Part shown: piece by piece, positions 13,308-24,982 of the stretch
Numbering within the stretch: the stretch's first letter is position 1
Layout: each line of letters begins with the position of its first letter
From: Blasia pusilla
Taxonomy: Eukaryota > Marchantiophyta > Marchantiopsida > Blasiales
Assembly: GCA_050084515.1 (NCBI GenBank)
Contig: CM114271.1
Span: 63,302,001 to 63,366,000 of the forward strand
Direction of reading: 5' to 3'
DNA: 64,000 bases
Notes under the pieces: model-generated
Databases searched by the model: none
What the model was told of the DNA's origin: nothing
Seen by the model: only the letters and a program-made list of their open reading frames with translations
Translations under genes and position numbers: made by a program

Positions 13308-14960
13308 CTACTCCCTCCCACTAACCTCCTCACAATTCAACAGTGTCAAGTACACTCCAAGCACAATCCACAAAATATTGAATCCAACATGTCTCAAACA
13401 TAAAAAAAACTCACCAAGATCAACTTACACTCTAAATATATGTAGTCAAAGCATGTAAGTCAGCTAAATCAAATACATATATTCTATCTTGTACCAATAA
13501 TTTCATTTTCAAGTTCACATTACAAATCACCATTTCAATATCAATCCATTGCACATCTATTGCATCATAAGTGAAGAAGGTTTTGTTGTTATCATGGTCG
13601 GAAGACTTGTATTGATTACACATGACACTACAAATGCTTTCTTTCTGTCCAGGAGGAGGTATAGCCATGTCCATCAAGTCCAAGGTCTTATGACACCATA
13701 ACCAATGTGTACCGTTCTTTTGAATCATAAACACAATACCCCCCAATCAATAATCTTTTTTTGCAACTCTTGCCTCAATTTCAAGTTGTGTCTCTTTTCC
13801 CCTCCTTTTCTTTGACTTTGTTGATCTTGTGGAAGGGCCAACGTCTGCTTTAGATTCAAAAAAAATTGGGATAGCACTACCAACATCAACCAAACAAGGT
13901 GGTCAATTAGGATCACGCTCCTTTCCCGTGCCAGTAGTGTAATATGTCTTTTGGGCTATTCAAGTTAGCCTATCCTTTGACATGAAAGGATTGCAAGACA
14001 AATAATTTACAAATATGGATTTATAGATAATCTTGCCCTCATAAGTTACAATAGAGACTATTGCATAAGGAATTGCCGCAGTAGTCAATTTTTCTTGAGA
14101 ACCACGCTCACAGAGAGTTGCAAATTTTCAAGTGTTTCTGGAGAGCTAAAAGATTAAAAAATGATTGGCAATAAGTAGCAAAATTTGATTTTCTGATCAC
14201 ACTACACACAGATTTCCACACGATACGACATTGGTTTCGGCTTTCAACCACACATTTCGTGTTGGAAAACTACGGGTGCAATTGAATACTGTAGTTGAGT
14301 GCTTGTCCGAGGTTAGCGCATGATGGCATTACAAAAGGCAGGCGCATGGTGGCTTGATGGAGAAGCACACAATTGTAGCGGAGAGCTTGCAAGGAGAGGA
14401 AGATTTTTATTGGGCATATTAGGTTGCAAATATCTCTCTTTCACGACCAAATCTGATCTCCCCACAACCAAATATGAATCAAAAGAGAGAGACGTCATAT
14501 GCTTACCTGAATCAGCGTGAAAACAAGGGGATGGATAACACTAAGTCAACCAATGCTGAACTATGTTGAACCAACTTCAACAATAAGCTGAAACAATAGA
14601 AATACACAAATGATTCCAGAGAAGCATAATCCATCCGTCCGAGGTTCCAGTATCGCAAGATGTAGATCCAATTGGAAAATAGAATGCCTTGAGCTGCTTC
14701 ACTAGTAGGTGTTACATACCACGAATCGAAGAAATCTTTTCAACATATCCGCTATTCGGGAAGAACTTGACAGGGGATTGATCGAAGCTTGCTCGATCAT
14801 CAAACCTCCCTACAACTAGCATATAAGCTCCTCTTTTGAGTGGCAACTATTCTTCTTTCCTTGGAAGGTTTTTCCCAAACCCAAACTTGGTTCAAGTCTA
14901 CTTAGGAGAAATAGTGGGAAAATGGTTAAGGGGTAACCATTTTTTTAAAACTATCTTTTT
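13308..14960 (-). repeat. Copy A of an unrecognised dispersed repeat family
   Basis: This 1.65-kb segment is present again, in the same orientation, at 28271-30255 and aligns along its whole length by eye. On the minus strand the two copies share peptide pieces such as 'FMIQKNGTHW' and 'MSKDRLT(R)IAQKTYYTT'; in copy A the latter is interrupted by a TGA. The right part of the unit (about 14300-14900) has the look of a 5' leader. No transposase or reverse transcriptase motif is visible, so the class is unknown. It holds the 'empty site' GGCCAACGTC (13836-13845) for the MITE inserted in copy B. Confidence 0.7.
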
Positions 14961-16396
14961 CCCTCTAAATTTCCTTGCAAAGAATCAAAGAATTTCCTAC
15001 CTAAGGAGGAGAATTATTATATAAAATTAAATTTGAAATATATATTAATAAATTGTATGCAAAAATATGTATTATACATATTTTGTGAGTATTAACCCTA
15101 TCTTCCGTGAACGCCTTCCGTGGAAGGGCAACTAATATAAAGACCCTATTGTTCTTTCAAGAGCGCCATGGAATAAATTGAACCTTAGTGTTCTTCCACA
15201 AAACTTAATAAGTCTTCCAAGGGAGGCAATTAAAAAACCCCTTCCTTTGTTGCACGTGATGGGCATATTTGTGGTAGTGAGACCCCCGAGCCAATTGTAA
15301 GCTTTTTCTTCTCCCAAGTTGATCTATCCACTTATATGGAGATGAATTCACGTGGCTTCGATTTTCCTATCTTCCTAGTTTTTTGGAAAGTGCGGTAGCC
15401 ATTATGTTGGCGGAATAACCAGGGATTTCAATATAAAGTCAATGTCACATCTTTTAGGATAGATCGGTGAGATCTAGTAGAGCACCTTCGTGAGTAGTGG
15501 AGGATACACTCAGTAGGTTGAGGATGGCCTGCTCAGGCCCTGGGAAACCTGAGAGAGCAGGTTTCCCCTTTGTTTCGGCTCATTTGGAGCCATATTGAAG
15601 AGCTTACTATCTTAGGTAAGTACCATTTTAAGTATATGGTCAAATTTCTATTTTTGGTAAATGGACTTTGACCTCCTACATCAGGTCAAGAGCCAAGGAG
15701 GTGACTTGGGAGAATAGGTTACCATGGAGAGAGCTTGGGAGAGGGGAGGAGTATACCTCAAGGAGAGAGAGCTTGAGAGCTCATTCTCTCTTTGTTGAAC
15801 CTCTTGGCATGAGGCGGCGGAGCTATGGTCCCTTGCCTTGTGAGTGTAACCCAAGCCTCTCATTAGGAGAGTGGGTTTCGTTTGACATGAGAGCGAGTGC
15901 ACACCTTTGAGAGCTATGGTGTGAGATGGTGTAGAGAGAGATTGGATCTTACTTTACTAGAGATATTTTAGTACTTCTTGTCTCGTTGTTTGGATACCAT
16001 GAGTTAGCATGTGATCGTGCTTGTTTTGTGTATGTTCGGTGACAACGATGTATGTTGTGTAGCGATGTGTATGCGCATGACATCAATCTTTGAACAAACA
16101 TTAAGAAGATACACTTGAGAAGGTATTTGTTTTCTTAAAAATTTGTGTCCTCTTGGATTATGTTATGGCATGCTCAAATGTTATGCCTCAACCTATATTA
16201 TTATAGGAGAGGGATTTCTTGATTTATAAACACTCCTATATAACAGCAAGAAAATGTTTGAATTCGTATATCCACTTTATTATAGAATAAACCTCAAAAG
16301 AAGACCAAGGAAGGTAATAACATCTCAAAAGAGGAGTCAAAAAATGCATAAAAGAATGCAAAAAGAAAATGGCAACAAGCCAACGCAAACACCGAC
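14961..16396. other. No gene recognised
   Basis: AT-rich on the left and more mixed on the right. There are short frames only (80 codons at 15668-15910 at most). The stretch between about 15060 and 16100 has an LTR-like mixture of TATA-like and purine-rich motifs, but I find no second copy in the window, so I do not call it one. The right end is probably the 3' untranslated tail of the element that follows. Confidence 0.4.
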
Positions 16397-17215
16397 TTAA
16401 CGAGCTACACGATTGATAGCCTGAAAAAAATTTGACAAGAAAAGGAATGGTTGGTCAAACGTGAATGGATGACGAGGAAAGCAACCCCCCATCACCTCCG
16501 CACGACGCATCAATGCCAAGACTTGTGCACGTTGTAAGGCCACTAAGATGCATTTCCGAAAATAAGTAGTAACTACAGAGAGAGAAGGACTACGAGAAGG
16601 GGCAAGATGATGATTCTCAAGGAAGTGGTGAGCACAAATTTTCAAGAAAGTATCAAAAGACATATCTAAATGACCAAATACTTCCGCTGCAAAAGGAATA
16701 AATCCATCAGTCGCATGTCTCAAAGCATAACTTAACTTCTTGATTCTTGCTACAGCCTCGGCCGCCAAACCTTTGGTATGTGCGGCTCAACACATCAAGT
16801 CTGAACATGTTCGATCAGCAACCACCATATCACCTAGTGTTCGGAATCCACCTCAAGACATAAAAAGATTCACTTTTCGATGAGAGGTTGCTTGTGTGTT
16901 GAAGGTAGGACATGGAGTTGCTCTTGCCCAATGGTATATCTTGCAGTACAAGCCACTGATGCTACCGCCTCTCTAATGACATCATGTGTGGCCATTCGTT
17001 CTCCACCATGTGCACATTGGAGAATATGGATACCCTTGGCATTAATGGGATCCCTCCATAAAAAATTCGGCACACCTAACAGAGAAGGATGGGGAAGTCC
17101 AAGACGTAACCGCAAAGGTGTCAAGAATATACTTCAAGGAAGACGAAATGGAAGAATAAGAGGATTTAGAGTAAGCCACGCCCCCGCTCTAGTACCCGCA
17201 CATAAACGCAGATAG
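16397..17215 (-). pseudogene. C-terminal region of the RT element
   Basis: Two frames (16870-17124 and 16397-16768) carry 'LGVPNFLWRDP', 'ILQCAHGGERMATHDVIREAVASVA' and then 'IKKLSYALRHATDGFIPFAAEVFGHLDMSFD'. The text 'ALQRAQVLALMRRAEVMGG' near the end is the characteristic last block of this element type as I remember it. A stop and a frame change separate the two parts. The function of this domain is not known to me; the His/Cys-containing 'QCAHGGERMATHD' could be a metal-binding or nuclease-like motif, which is only a guess. Confidence 0.6.
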
Positions 17216-17388
17216 GCTCGATGAGTGTTAGAGGATGCCTCGGAGAGAATGGTGGAAAAGTTTATTTGATGCAGATTCTCGGAGATATGCTCTTGAAGTC
17301 GATCAAGGCCTTGCGTAATTAATTGACTAAAAGGGGGTAGAACTTCTTGTGTAGCAAGAGGAAGAAGAGCTCGTGTAGATCTTAGTTG

Positions 17389-18625
17389 TTATTGAAATAA
17401 CAAGTCCCCCTCCTCTACATGGGCGATATGATCCATCAAGATAGGTGTATCTCCTTGGAGAAACCTTGAAGCCATAATCGGTGCTACCAATGCCCAACTC
17501 CCTAAAAAGGCTACGGGAGCAGATGCGACTGTGGAGGACTGTCCCATCCCTCCAAAAGAAATAGGCAAGATAGCTTGTCGTGAAGCAAAGACACCATCCT
17601 CTCCCTCAAAGGTATTCGGGCCAAGAAGTTGACCAAATGTTGCCAAGATAGAAGCGTCAAAAGAGGCCAACCGATGTAAGAACCTTGAAGTGGGAGGACA
17701 AGTGCAAAGAAGGTAGGAAGAATTTCGTAGAAAATATTGGGAGAGAATCCCATAAGCCACTTGGGGATCCCCTAGATGAGGTAGCAAATGAAGCCATTCC
17801 ACGTCTTTCAAAAGGGCCTCATCCAAGAACTTTGAGACATAGTTTATGAAGCCAATTGGGACCCCAAGAACCCTAACCCCTTTAATTTAGATGGGAAAAT
17901 CAGGAGTAGGTGGGATGAATGTTGAGGGAAGGCATGAAGGAGACCATACTCCATATTTACTAGGTTGGACTTTAAGGTTTGAGAAAGAGAGTTGCTCCAC
18001 GAAATGGGTATAAGCATGACCACTTTAGAAGGAGGACCTATAATGTGAGTGTCATTAGCAATAGAAGGGAAAAGACAAGATGGAAATGCTTGCGCTGTTG
18101 CTCATAGGGCATCAAAGTGGGCAATGGCAAAGAGTGGGCCACCCATGGGATCAGCTTGACGTGTGCCACAAGTCGATTGTAGAATACTATATTCCCCAGA
18201 TGTAGCATGATGAGAATAGATAATGGGTGTATCATAGGCATAGAAGGAGCAAAAAAATGGAATGAGGCTCGCAAGTTGTCCTCTTGCACAATGTAACTCC
18301 TCAAAGATGGTTGTACAAGAAATTGAATTGAATGCGTTAGCCACATCGACTTGAATTGCTACCCAATGTGGATGAATATCAAAAGTAGAGCGAATCCCAT
18401 GCACTACATCCTTACAACCTCCAGGAGTTGCCACTCCTAATTGATGAGGAAATAAGTGGGCACTAAAGTGAGGAAAAATTGCAAGCATAGGGATCGACTA
18501 ACCAAGCGGTATAAAACCTCTCCAACAGCCAAAGGGCGCACACGTGAAGGAGGCTTATCCATAGCCAACAAATGACAAGCCCCTAAGAGCCTAGAGATAG
18601 AGAATGGGAGACGACTTGCCGCCAT
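17389..18625 (-). pseudogene. Reverse transcriptase core of the RT element
   Basis: The RT palm is readable on the minus strand. 'RVRPLAVGEVLYRLVSR' at about 18500-18590 precedes 'QLGVATPGGCKDVVHGIRSTFDIHPHWVAIQVDVANAFNSI', the first catalytic Asp block. 'GTRQADPMGGPLFAIAHFDAL' follows. The second catalytic block, normally ADDT, reads 'SIANDTHIIGP' at 18051-18059, so one catalytic Asp is Asn and the enzyme should be dead. Downstream, 17389-17826 reads 'DEALLKDVEWLHLLPHLGDPQVAYGILSQYFL' and 'FASRQAILPISFGGMG'. Confidence 0.75.
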
Positions 18626-19017
18626 ATGTGCACACCCCTTATATAGAGAGACAAAGCCACTTGCTGAATCTGCCGGGATAAAGCAATCGCAGAGATGCTA
18701 AAAAACCATCCCTCATAGCCCGCTTGCTGCTAAGCAAGGAATATGCAAAAAATCCCTTGTGAAAACCTCCAATTCAAGCTCCCAGTCAAGGTCCATTGTA
18801 TAGTCTTCCACAAAAGGTCAAGCATCGCCACTTGAAGGAGGGTGAAGAGCTTCTAAGAGACCCAATGTTTCTACACTTGGAATGGCCGGAGAAAGACGAC
18901 CCAATGCTCAAGCTGCACGTGAAAACTCACCAACCTGCCCCAAAAGTAGACTTCGTCGAAGGCGTTGTTGTATTGAAGGCCTCCCATGATTGGCATATTG
19001 AGTGGGATGAGCCGTAG

Positions 19018-19935
19018 TTAAGGCCTCTGTTCGAAATACATGCTCATTCTGAAGATTCTCCCAATCCCCAGAGTTTCACGATGACCCGTCGCACCACCCC
19101 TTGGAGGGAGGACTAAAACCCATTGTGGGAAGAGTAATAGGAGATACCAAGCATTAATATTTGTGGGATCACGCACTAAACTTTCTAATGGGAAAAGCAA
19201 AGCTTGTTGGATGATGGAGCGAAGAGCAATAGGAATGCAAGTGTAGAGTCTAGGACGAGGAAGACCTGGATGGAAACAACGAAGGAGATCAATTTGGCTT
19301 AACCAGGTCCAAGCAGTTGTTGTGGGGAGTGCACTAGGAGGTGGTATTGGGTTAGCGATTGAAAGCCCATGCATGGATCGACAATACCGCTGATATCTTT
19401 TGATCCCATTAGAAGCAAACTCCTTACCACAAGGTATGCAACAAACCTTTGGTACAAATGCAGAAGTATAAGGGTTAGAAGGAGAGGAGGTGGGAGGTGC
19501 AAGAGGTGGTGATGGACGATGAGAGGGTAAATAGGTTGGGGAAGGAGGCGAAGGAAGAGGGGATATTTGTGTAGAATAGATGGGAGTTGGGAAGCAAGGG
19601 CATAGATGAGATATGTGGGGATGGCAAAGTAGAAGGATTTGGTAATAATGGATTAGGATTAGGCTCAATAGGACAAGATGAAGAGGGGAGAAGAGGAGAA
19701 TCCGGAAGAAAAACAACGATTGTAATGGATGTATTAGCATCTGGAGGAAAGATCTACGATGAGGAGGTGAACCAAGGGAAGATGTTACAGTTGTACGAGG
19801 GAGTGTAAAATCAGATAAGCGAGTAGATGGAGAATCCAACTCCATCTCAGATGACATAGAAGCAAAGGTAAGCAAGTCATCAAAGACAAGGGAAGATATA
19901 TGAAACGTGGTTTGGAGAAAGCATGAGGATAACAA
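19018..19935 (-). pseudogene. N-terminal region of the RT element
   Basis: A continuous 305-codon frame. It starts with a hydrophobic and Ser/Pro-rich stretch, followed by a Cys/His finger-like 'CIPCGKEFASNGIKRYQRYCRSMH' (residues about 170-195). Then comes 'DLLRCFHPGLPRPRLYTCIPIALRS' and a conserved-looking 'WYLLLLFPQWVLVLPPRGGATGHRETL'. The finger probably binds the element RNA or the DNA target, by analogy with other non-LTR elements. About 400 bp of disrupted sequence lies between this frame and the RT core. Confidence 0.55.
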
Positions 19936-20943
19936 GAAAAAAAAGAGTAGTGGAATCTGTCCAAAAGAAATTTAGCTGGAGAGAAGAAGATTAGGCAATA
20001 TCGAATTTATGATTGAAATATACTATAAGAAAAATATAAAAAGCAATTAAAAAGGAAAAATGATCTATATGGTATCGGAAGAGGTGGCTCAAGAATATGA
20101 ATTTCAAATGACCTTAAGGAGATGGCAAACATATGTAGGGGCGAAATACTAAGGTAAAGAGTTGAAAGAGCAAGGAAGACTTTTGGGAGGAATTGACCTA
20201 AAACAAAACCGTACATAAAAATAGACGCCTACGGAGAAGGAAGAACAACTAGAAAATTCTATTTATATGAAAAGAATGAGCTCGTCAAGACGATCGAAAC
20301 AAGCCCAAACATGTCCAAAACGGACACTCTAGAAGAAAGTTATGAAAGAAATTGGAAACACCAAAAAAGATGATGTGAGGAGTAAGTGAGCCACCCATGA
20401 ATGACTGCTATGAGGGAATGAGTTCGTAATGTTGGGCCCAACCTGTATCAAAAGATCCAAAAAAGCAAGAGGAATCCCTTAAACCGATGGTAACCCGGTA
20501 TCACTCTATAAGGAGAGCACTATGTGTGAAATTATGTATAAGAATCTTTGAGCACATTTAGGAGAGAAGGAGGTCCAAAGATCCCAAGAACTTTGAAAAA
20601 CTCAATCTTAAGTGGAAAAAATAAGAAACGAAAGTTCAAGCTTGAGAAGATGAACACATTGGGCCTTAAATTGAAAAGATTGAATCACCATAAAAATAGT
20701 TAAAGCAAAATTCTAAACTTCCCTCCATCTCCTAGCCATATCAAATTCCCATTTATCAATCTCAAAATGAATCCATGATCCGAATTTGTATGTATCATCA
20801 TTAATCTCTTCCCTTCACCCTTATATACTATTTATTTTTAAATATATATTTACGTTTTTAAACATTTATATTTAAAAAATATTAAAATATACACGTAATA
20901 TTAGAACTCGAGTCAACCCGTCGAAGCCAATGTTCGGAGAGAT

Positions 20944-20965
20944 CCGGGGTTACGAGTAACCCCGG
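20944..20965. repeat. 22-bp palindrome
   Basis: CCGGGGTTAC, two bases, then GTAACCCCGG: a near loop-free perfect palindrome at the left border of the GC-rich segment. Confidence 0.75.
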
Positions 20966-21260
20966 CCGGCAGTTTTCAGGAAAATCCGACGCCAGAAGAT
21001 CACCACCGGCACCAGTTCCGGGCAGTAATGAGTAGATGCCGGAAGTTGACAGGGCAATCGTGCAAGTGCCGGAATGTGACTGTCTGAATGTCGGAACATG
21101 CCGGAATGTGGCGACGTCCGGGTAGGACAGCCGGTTTTCGGCTGGATAACTTTTTCCGGTGGACGGTTTATTGCCGTTTGGGGTGCCGGCTGCCAGAAAT
21201 ACGGGAGTGGCCACGATTTTCTTAGGGGGAGGCGGCTGGATCCAGACCGTCCCCTCAAAT

Positions 21261-21289
21261 GTGTGCCCTAACACCCATTTAGGGCACAC
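21261..21289. repeat. Hairpin-forming inverted repeat
   Basis: GTGTGCCCTAA and TTAGGGCACAC, 11-bp perfect arms around a short loop. It could mark a terminal structure of a transposon (many hAT and foldback ends carry such repeats), but no partner end was found. Confidence 0.65.
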
Positions 21290-21369
21290 TAATTTGAGCT
21301 GTCCGATCTAAATCGAACGGCTTCAATTAGGGTCGCTCATCTACCAAGGGGCTCGCGGGGGGATGGAGA

Positions 21370-22330
21370 CCCGACTACGGCCCCTAAATCCCCTCATTTT
21401 GCTCTGCCCCGCTCCGCAACCTCCAGAGCTCCGCTTTGCTCCTTTTTGCTTTTCGGTTTTGCTCCTCTCCGCAGCTCCGCTTTGCAAGTTTGCTCTGATC
21501 CACAGCCTCCGCAGCTCGGCAAGTCGGCTTTGCTCCTCTCAGCAGCTCCGCTTTGCATGTTTGTTCTGATCCGCAGCCTCCGCATCTCGGCGAGTCGGCT
21601 TTGCTCCTCTCAGCAGCTCCGCTTTGCATGTTTGTTCTGATCCGCAGCCTCCGCAGCTCGGCGAGTCGGTTTTGCTCCTCTCCGCAGCTCCGCTTTGCAA
21701 GTTTGATCTGCTCCGCAGCCTCCTCAGCTCGGCTTTGCTCCTCTCTGCATCTCCGCTTTGCAAGTTTGATCTGCTCCGCAGCCTCCTCACCTCGGCTTTG
21801 CTCCTCTCCGCAGCCCCGCTTTGCAAGTTTGCTCTGCTCCACACTCCGCAGCCTCCGCAGCTCGGCTTTGCTCCTCTCCGCAGCCTCCGCGGCTCCGCTT
21901 TGCTCTGCTCCGCACTCCGCACCTCCCCTTTGCTCTGCTCCGCACTCCGCAGCTCCCCGATTTGCTCTGCTCTATAGCCTCCGGTTTGATTCGCTCCGCT
22001 TTGCTCTGCTTAGATCCTTTCCGCTTTGCTAAGTTTGCTCTGCTTGGAATGAATGCGGTGCCTCTCTGCTCTGCTTTGCTCTGTTCGGATCCGCTCCGCA
22101 GCCTCCGCTTTGCTCCGCTCCGCTTTGATAAGTTTGCTCTTCTCGGATCCGCTCCGCTATGCATTGCTCGGATCCGCTCCGCTATGCATTGCTCGGATCC
22201 GCTCCTTCCCTCCGGATGAATTTGCGCCATTGAATCCGCTCCGCTTTGCTAAGTTTAATCTGCTCGGATCCGCTCCGCTCTGCTCCGCTGCTCCGCTTGG
22301 CTCCGCTCCGATCTTTGACGAAAGATTAGG
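21370..22330. repeat. GC-rich tandem array built on CTCCGCTTTGC
   Basis: About 1 kb is made of degenerate copies of CTCCGCTTTGCTC. On the left the copies are organised in a higher-order unit of 71 bp (about 21460-21720, three to four copies containing 'CAGCCTCCGCAGCTCGGC'), then in shorter units. Near 22141-22205 a 25-bp unit starting CTCGGATCCGCTCCGCTATG occurs three times. The array keeps several frames open on both strands, which explains long Arg/Ser/Ala or Lys/Glu/Ala-rich translations here; these are not genes. It lies directly upstream of the hAT transposase remnant. Confidence 0.9.
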
Positions 22331-22697
22331 CTCTCCAAACCGCTCTTTTGCGTTTCTGCTTGGCTAGGTGTTTCATTTTTTTTAGGGCCGCATTGCTGCT
22401 CTGTTGCGTTTCGCTTGTGCAGGGTTTTTGGCGTCTCAATGTGGCTCTATTGCAGATTTGTGACAGTGGCTATTTCGTGACTCTTGCCGTGGCCCTGTAG
22501 CTTTGCATTTTATTTCTACAATTTCTTATTGTATTGGCCGATTCCTCCCTAATTTGACCCACGAGTTGGGTTCGTTGTGCGGCCTTCCACATTAGGGCCA
22601 GGGTTTGTGTCGATTAGGGCCAGGGATTAACCCTTCTCCCGTGCCTTGAAGTTGTAGCCTACACCCACTTGTTCACATGGCGAAAAGATAGAAGACC

Positions 22698-24899
22698 ATG
22701 ACTTCCTTCCTAGGTAAGGAACGAATATCCGATGAGCATGACATTATCGCATTGTCTGGCTCATCTAATGATAGAGAAGAGCAGCTTCCATCAGGAAGTA
22801 GTGCGGGTTTGGCAGAGAAAGTTAGAGTAGCTTGGAAGGATGTTTGGTACTCAATGTATGATTGGATTGAGTTTGATTCTGTCAATGGTAGAATCTTTTG
22901 TAAGGTTTGTAAGAAGGGGAAGGGGAAGAATGTATTTGCCAAAGACGGAGCCGTAAATTGCAAGGTTTCAGCCTTTACTGATCATGCGAAGTCCAATGAG
23001 CACATCAAACTTGCATGGGCTGCCCATGGGGGTAAGAAGTCGATGGCCAAGGCCATAGCCACTACCAACCGAACCTGTGAAGTTGCTCTGCTGACCCTGT
23101 TTAAGTGCGCATACTTCCTTGCGAAGGAGGCTATGCCGTTTTTGAAATTTCCCAGCCTTTGTAAGTTGATGCTTTTGTCAATGCCCCTATTACTAGAGAT
23201 CTATACCAAGATGAAAAGAGCTGTAGTGAGATGTGTTGTTTCATTAGCCAAGTTCTGTATGGAAGAACTCTTGCGAGAGTTCAAGCCTCTCCTTTCTTTG
23301 GAGTAATGATCAATGAATCAACTAACATTTCTATAACAGGGCATTTGGTTGTGTTTGCCACCTTCCTTGAAGAGGGCCGATCAGAATGTTGTTTTTTAGG
23401 ACTACTTCGCTGCGAATCAAAATGTGCTAATGCTATTATTGAAAGTTTGTTGCAACTTATCAAAGATGGAGGATTGGAATTCTCCAAAATGGTGGCATTT
23501 GGTTCAGATGGTGCTTCTACAATGGTAGGTAGCCAGACAGGGGTGGCATCCCAAATGAAGCAGAAGGTAAATCCTCACATTCTTTCAGTTCATTGTGTAG
23601 CCCATAGAACTAATTTGGCGGCTCTATCAGCTGCTAAAGCTCCTGATTGCAAGTCAATATCCTCTGAAGTTGATTCGATCCTCAATTTAGTAGCTGGCTA
23701 CTTTAGAAGGTCATCCAAGAGGAAGACAATTCTAGCGTCTTTCCAAGAAAAATTCAACGACTCTCAGCGGGTAATGAAGAGATACCACAAGATTAGATGG
23801 TTATCCCGTTGGTAGGCTGTCACCACATTGTGTGATTCTCTAGAATCATTACTGACATATTTTTGAGATATTTCCCCCTCAGAGGATGATGGGAACGCTG
23901 CAAATTTATTTACCAGGTTGAGATCATTCCAAATGATCTATCAATTCTACTTTTTGGCTGACATTCTTTCCATGCTTGCAAATTTGAGTAAGATATTTCA
24001 GTACAAGTTTGTGGATGTTAGCATTATAGGGAGCATTGTCAATTCGGAGATAGCTAGGATTACCATGAATTTTGTCATGGAAACTCATGATTTGAATGCC
24101 TCCACCTTCTCTGAAGATACTGGTTACAATATACTTCCTGATTTTGGGCCACCTAGTGGTTATCTTCGTCGTTTACAGTCTGAGATAAGGGGAAACAAAT
24201 TTCATAGCATTGTTATGTCTCGAGATCGTACTGGAAGGGACTTGGAGGCTGCCTTATTCTTTCAGAAAAGGTTTGCTGAAATTGTGTGTGCAGCTTTATA
24301 GGAGCGATTTCGAGATAATAACCTGATTGGATCAATGAGAATCCTCAATCCTTTGCACATGCCTTCTCGGCAAGTGGGATTGAATAGTTGGGGGTGTAAA
24401 GATTTAGATGATTTGTGTGGTTTTTTTGGAGCTCAATTTCCATTGGGGGGTGCAATGCAACCTCCTATCATTAATTCTCCCATTGTGAAGCAAGAGTTCC
24501 AGTCTTTCAAATTGATGGCTACTAGTGAGTGGAAGGATCGTAACTTTAGAGACTTGTGGGCGATGGTAAGTTGGAGCCCCTCGTTGCAATGTAAGTATTC
24601 TAATTTGCTGATTTTGGCTAATGTAGCTAGAGTCCAGTGTTAGTACTGCCATATGTGAGAGAGCTTTTTCCATTCAGAACATGATCAAGACAAAATCTCG
24701 CAATAGATTGACCACCAAGTACTTAGATGTTGTCTTGAGGATTGCCTTAGAAGGACCTTCCTCTGATTACGAAGAGATGTTGTCTGAGTCTATGGTGTTG
24801 TGGAAGAATTCTGCTCATTTTAGGTACTTGTTTGCAAATCCAGATAGATATATTTCCCCAAATGAAGAAGTCATAGATACTGAAACACATGTAGATTAG
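22698..24899 (+). pseudogene. hAT-family transposase with BED finger, broken
   Basis: Pieces in order: 22698-23306 has the BED zinc finger, 'FCKVCKKGKGKNVFA' with 'FTDHAKSNEHIKLAW'. 23231-23815 has 'GHLVVFATFLEEG', 'MVAFGSDGASTMVG', 'HCVAHRTNLAAL' and 'RYHKIRWLSRW', the hAT core. 23918-24301 and 24335-24643 continue the core. 24681-24899 has the C-terminal dimerisation block 'IKTKSRNRLTTKYLDVVLRIALEG'. The first catalytic acidic block, usually DEST, reads 'INESTNIS' (about 23309-23325). At least four frame breaks or stops exist. It is related to KIAA1586/ZNF862-type hAT proteins as far as I can tell. No terminal inverted repeats could be assigned. Confidence 0.85.
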
Positions 24900-24932
24900 A
24901 AGACATTCATATTTTGGGTTTTAGGATGTAGG

Positions 24933-24982
24933 ACCCTTCTTGAATACTTGGACCCTTAGTGCTCCAAGTATTCAAGAAGGGT
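24933..24982. repeat. Perfect 20-bp inverted repeat after the hAT frame
   Basis: ACCCTTCTTGAATACTTGGA and its exact reverse complement, with a 10-bp spacer, 33 bp after the hAT stop codon. Position and perfection suggest a terminator-like or subterminal hairpin of the hAT element. Confidence 0.85.

Larger units (their letters stand above)
16397..19935 (-). mobile_element. Non-LTR-like reverse transcriptase element
   Basis: The minus strand carries one long, lightly broken coding region of about 3.5 kb. Its order is a Pro/Ser-rich N-terminus, a Cys/His finger, a conserved 'RDPTNINAWYLLLLFP..VLPPRGG' block, a reverse transcriptase palm, a long C-terminal region and a terminal 'ATDGFIPFAAEVFGHLDMSFD' block. 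No LTR, RNase H or integrase is seen, so it is probably a LINE-like or related element; I recall similar proteins from mosses and lycophytes. Stops and frameshifts are few, but the RT active site is changed (see the RT entry). Confidence 0.75.
19936..21369. other. No gene recognised; GC-rich right end
   Basis: AT-rich to about 20880, then abruptly GC-rich with many CCGGAA and CCGG words (20940-21240). A 135-codon minus-strand frame (20882-21289) exists there, but its composition follows the repeats and I do not recognise it. Two short palindromes mark this segment and are listed separately. Confidence 0.45.

Noticed and set aside
15060-16100. Possible solo LTR
   Set aside because: No second copy, no target duplication and no clear TG..CA borders could be found.
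21384-22230. Long open frames of 100-159 codons on both strands
   Set aside because: They arise because the GC-rich tandem units lack stop codons; the translations are simple periodic peptides.
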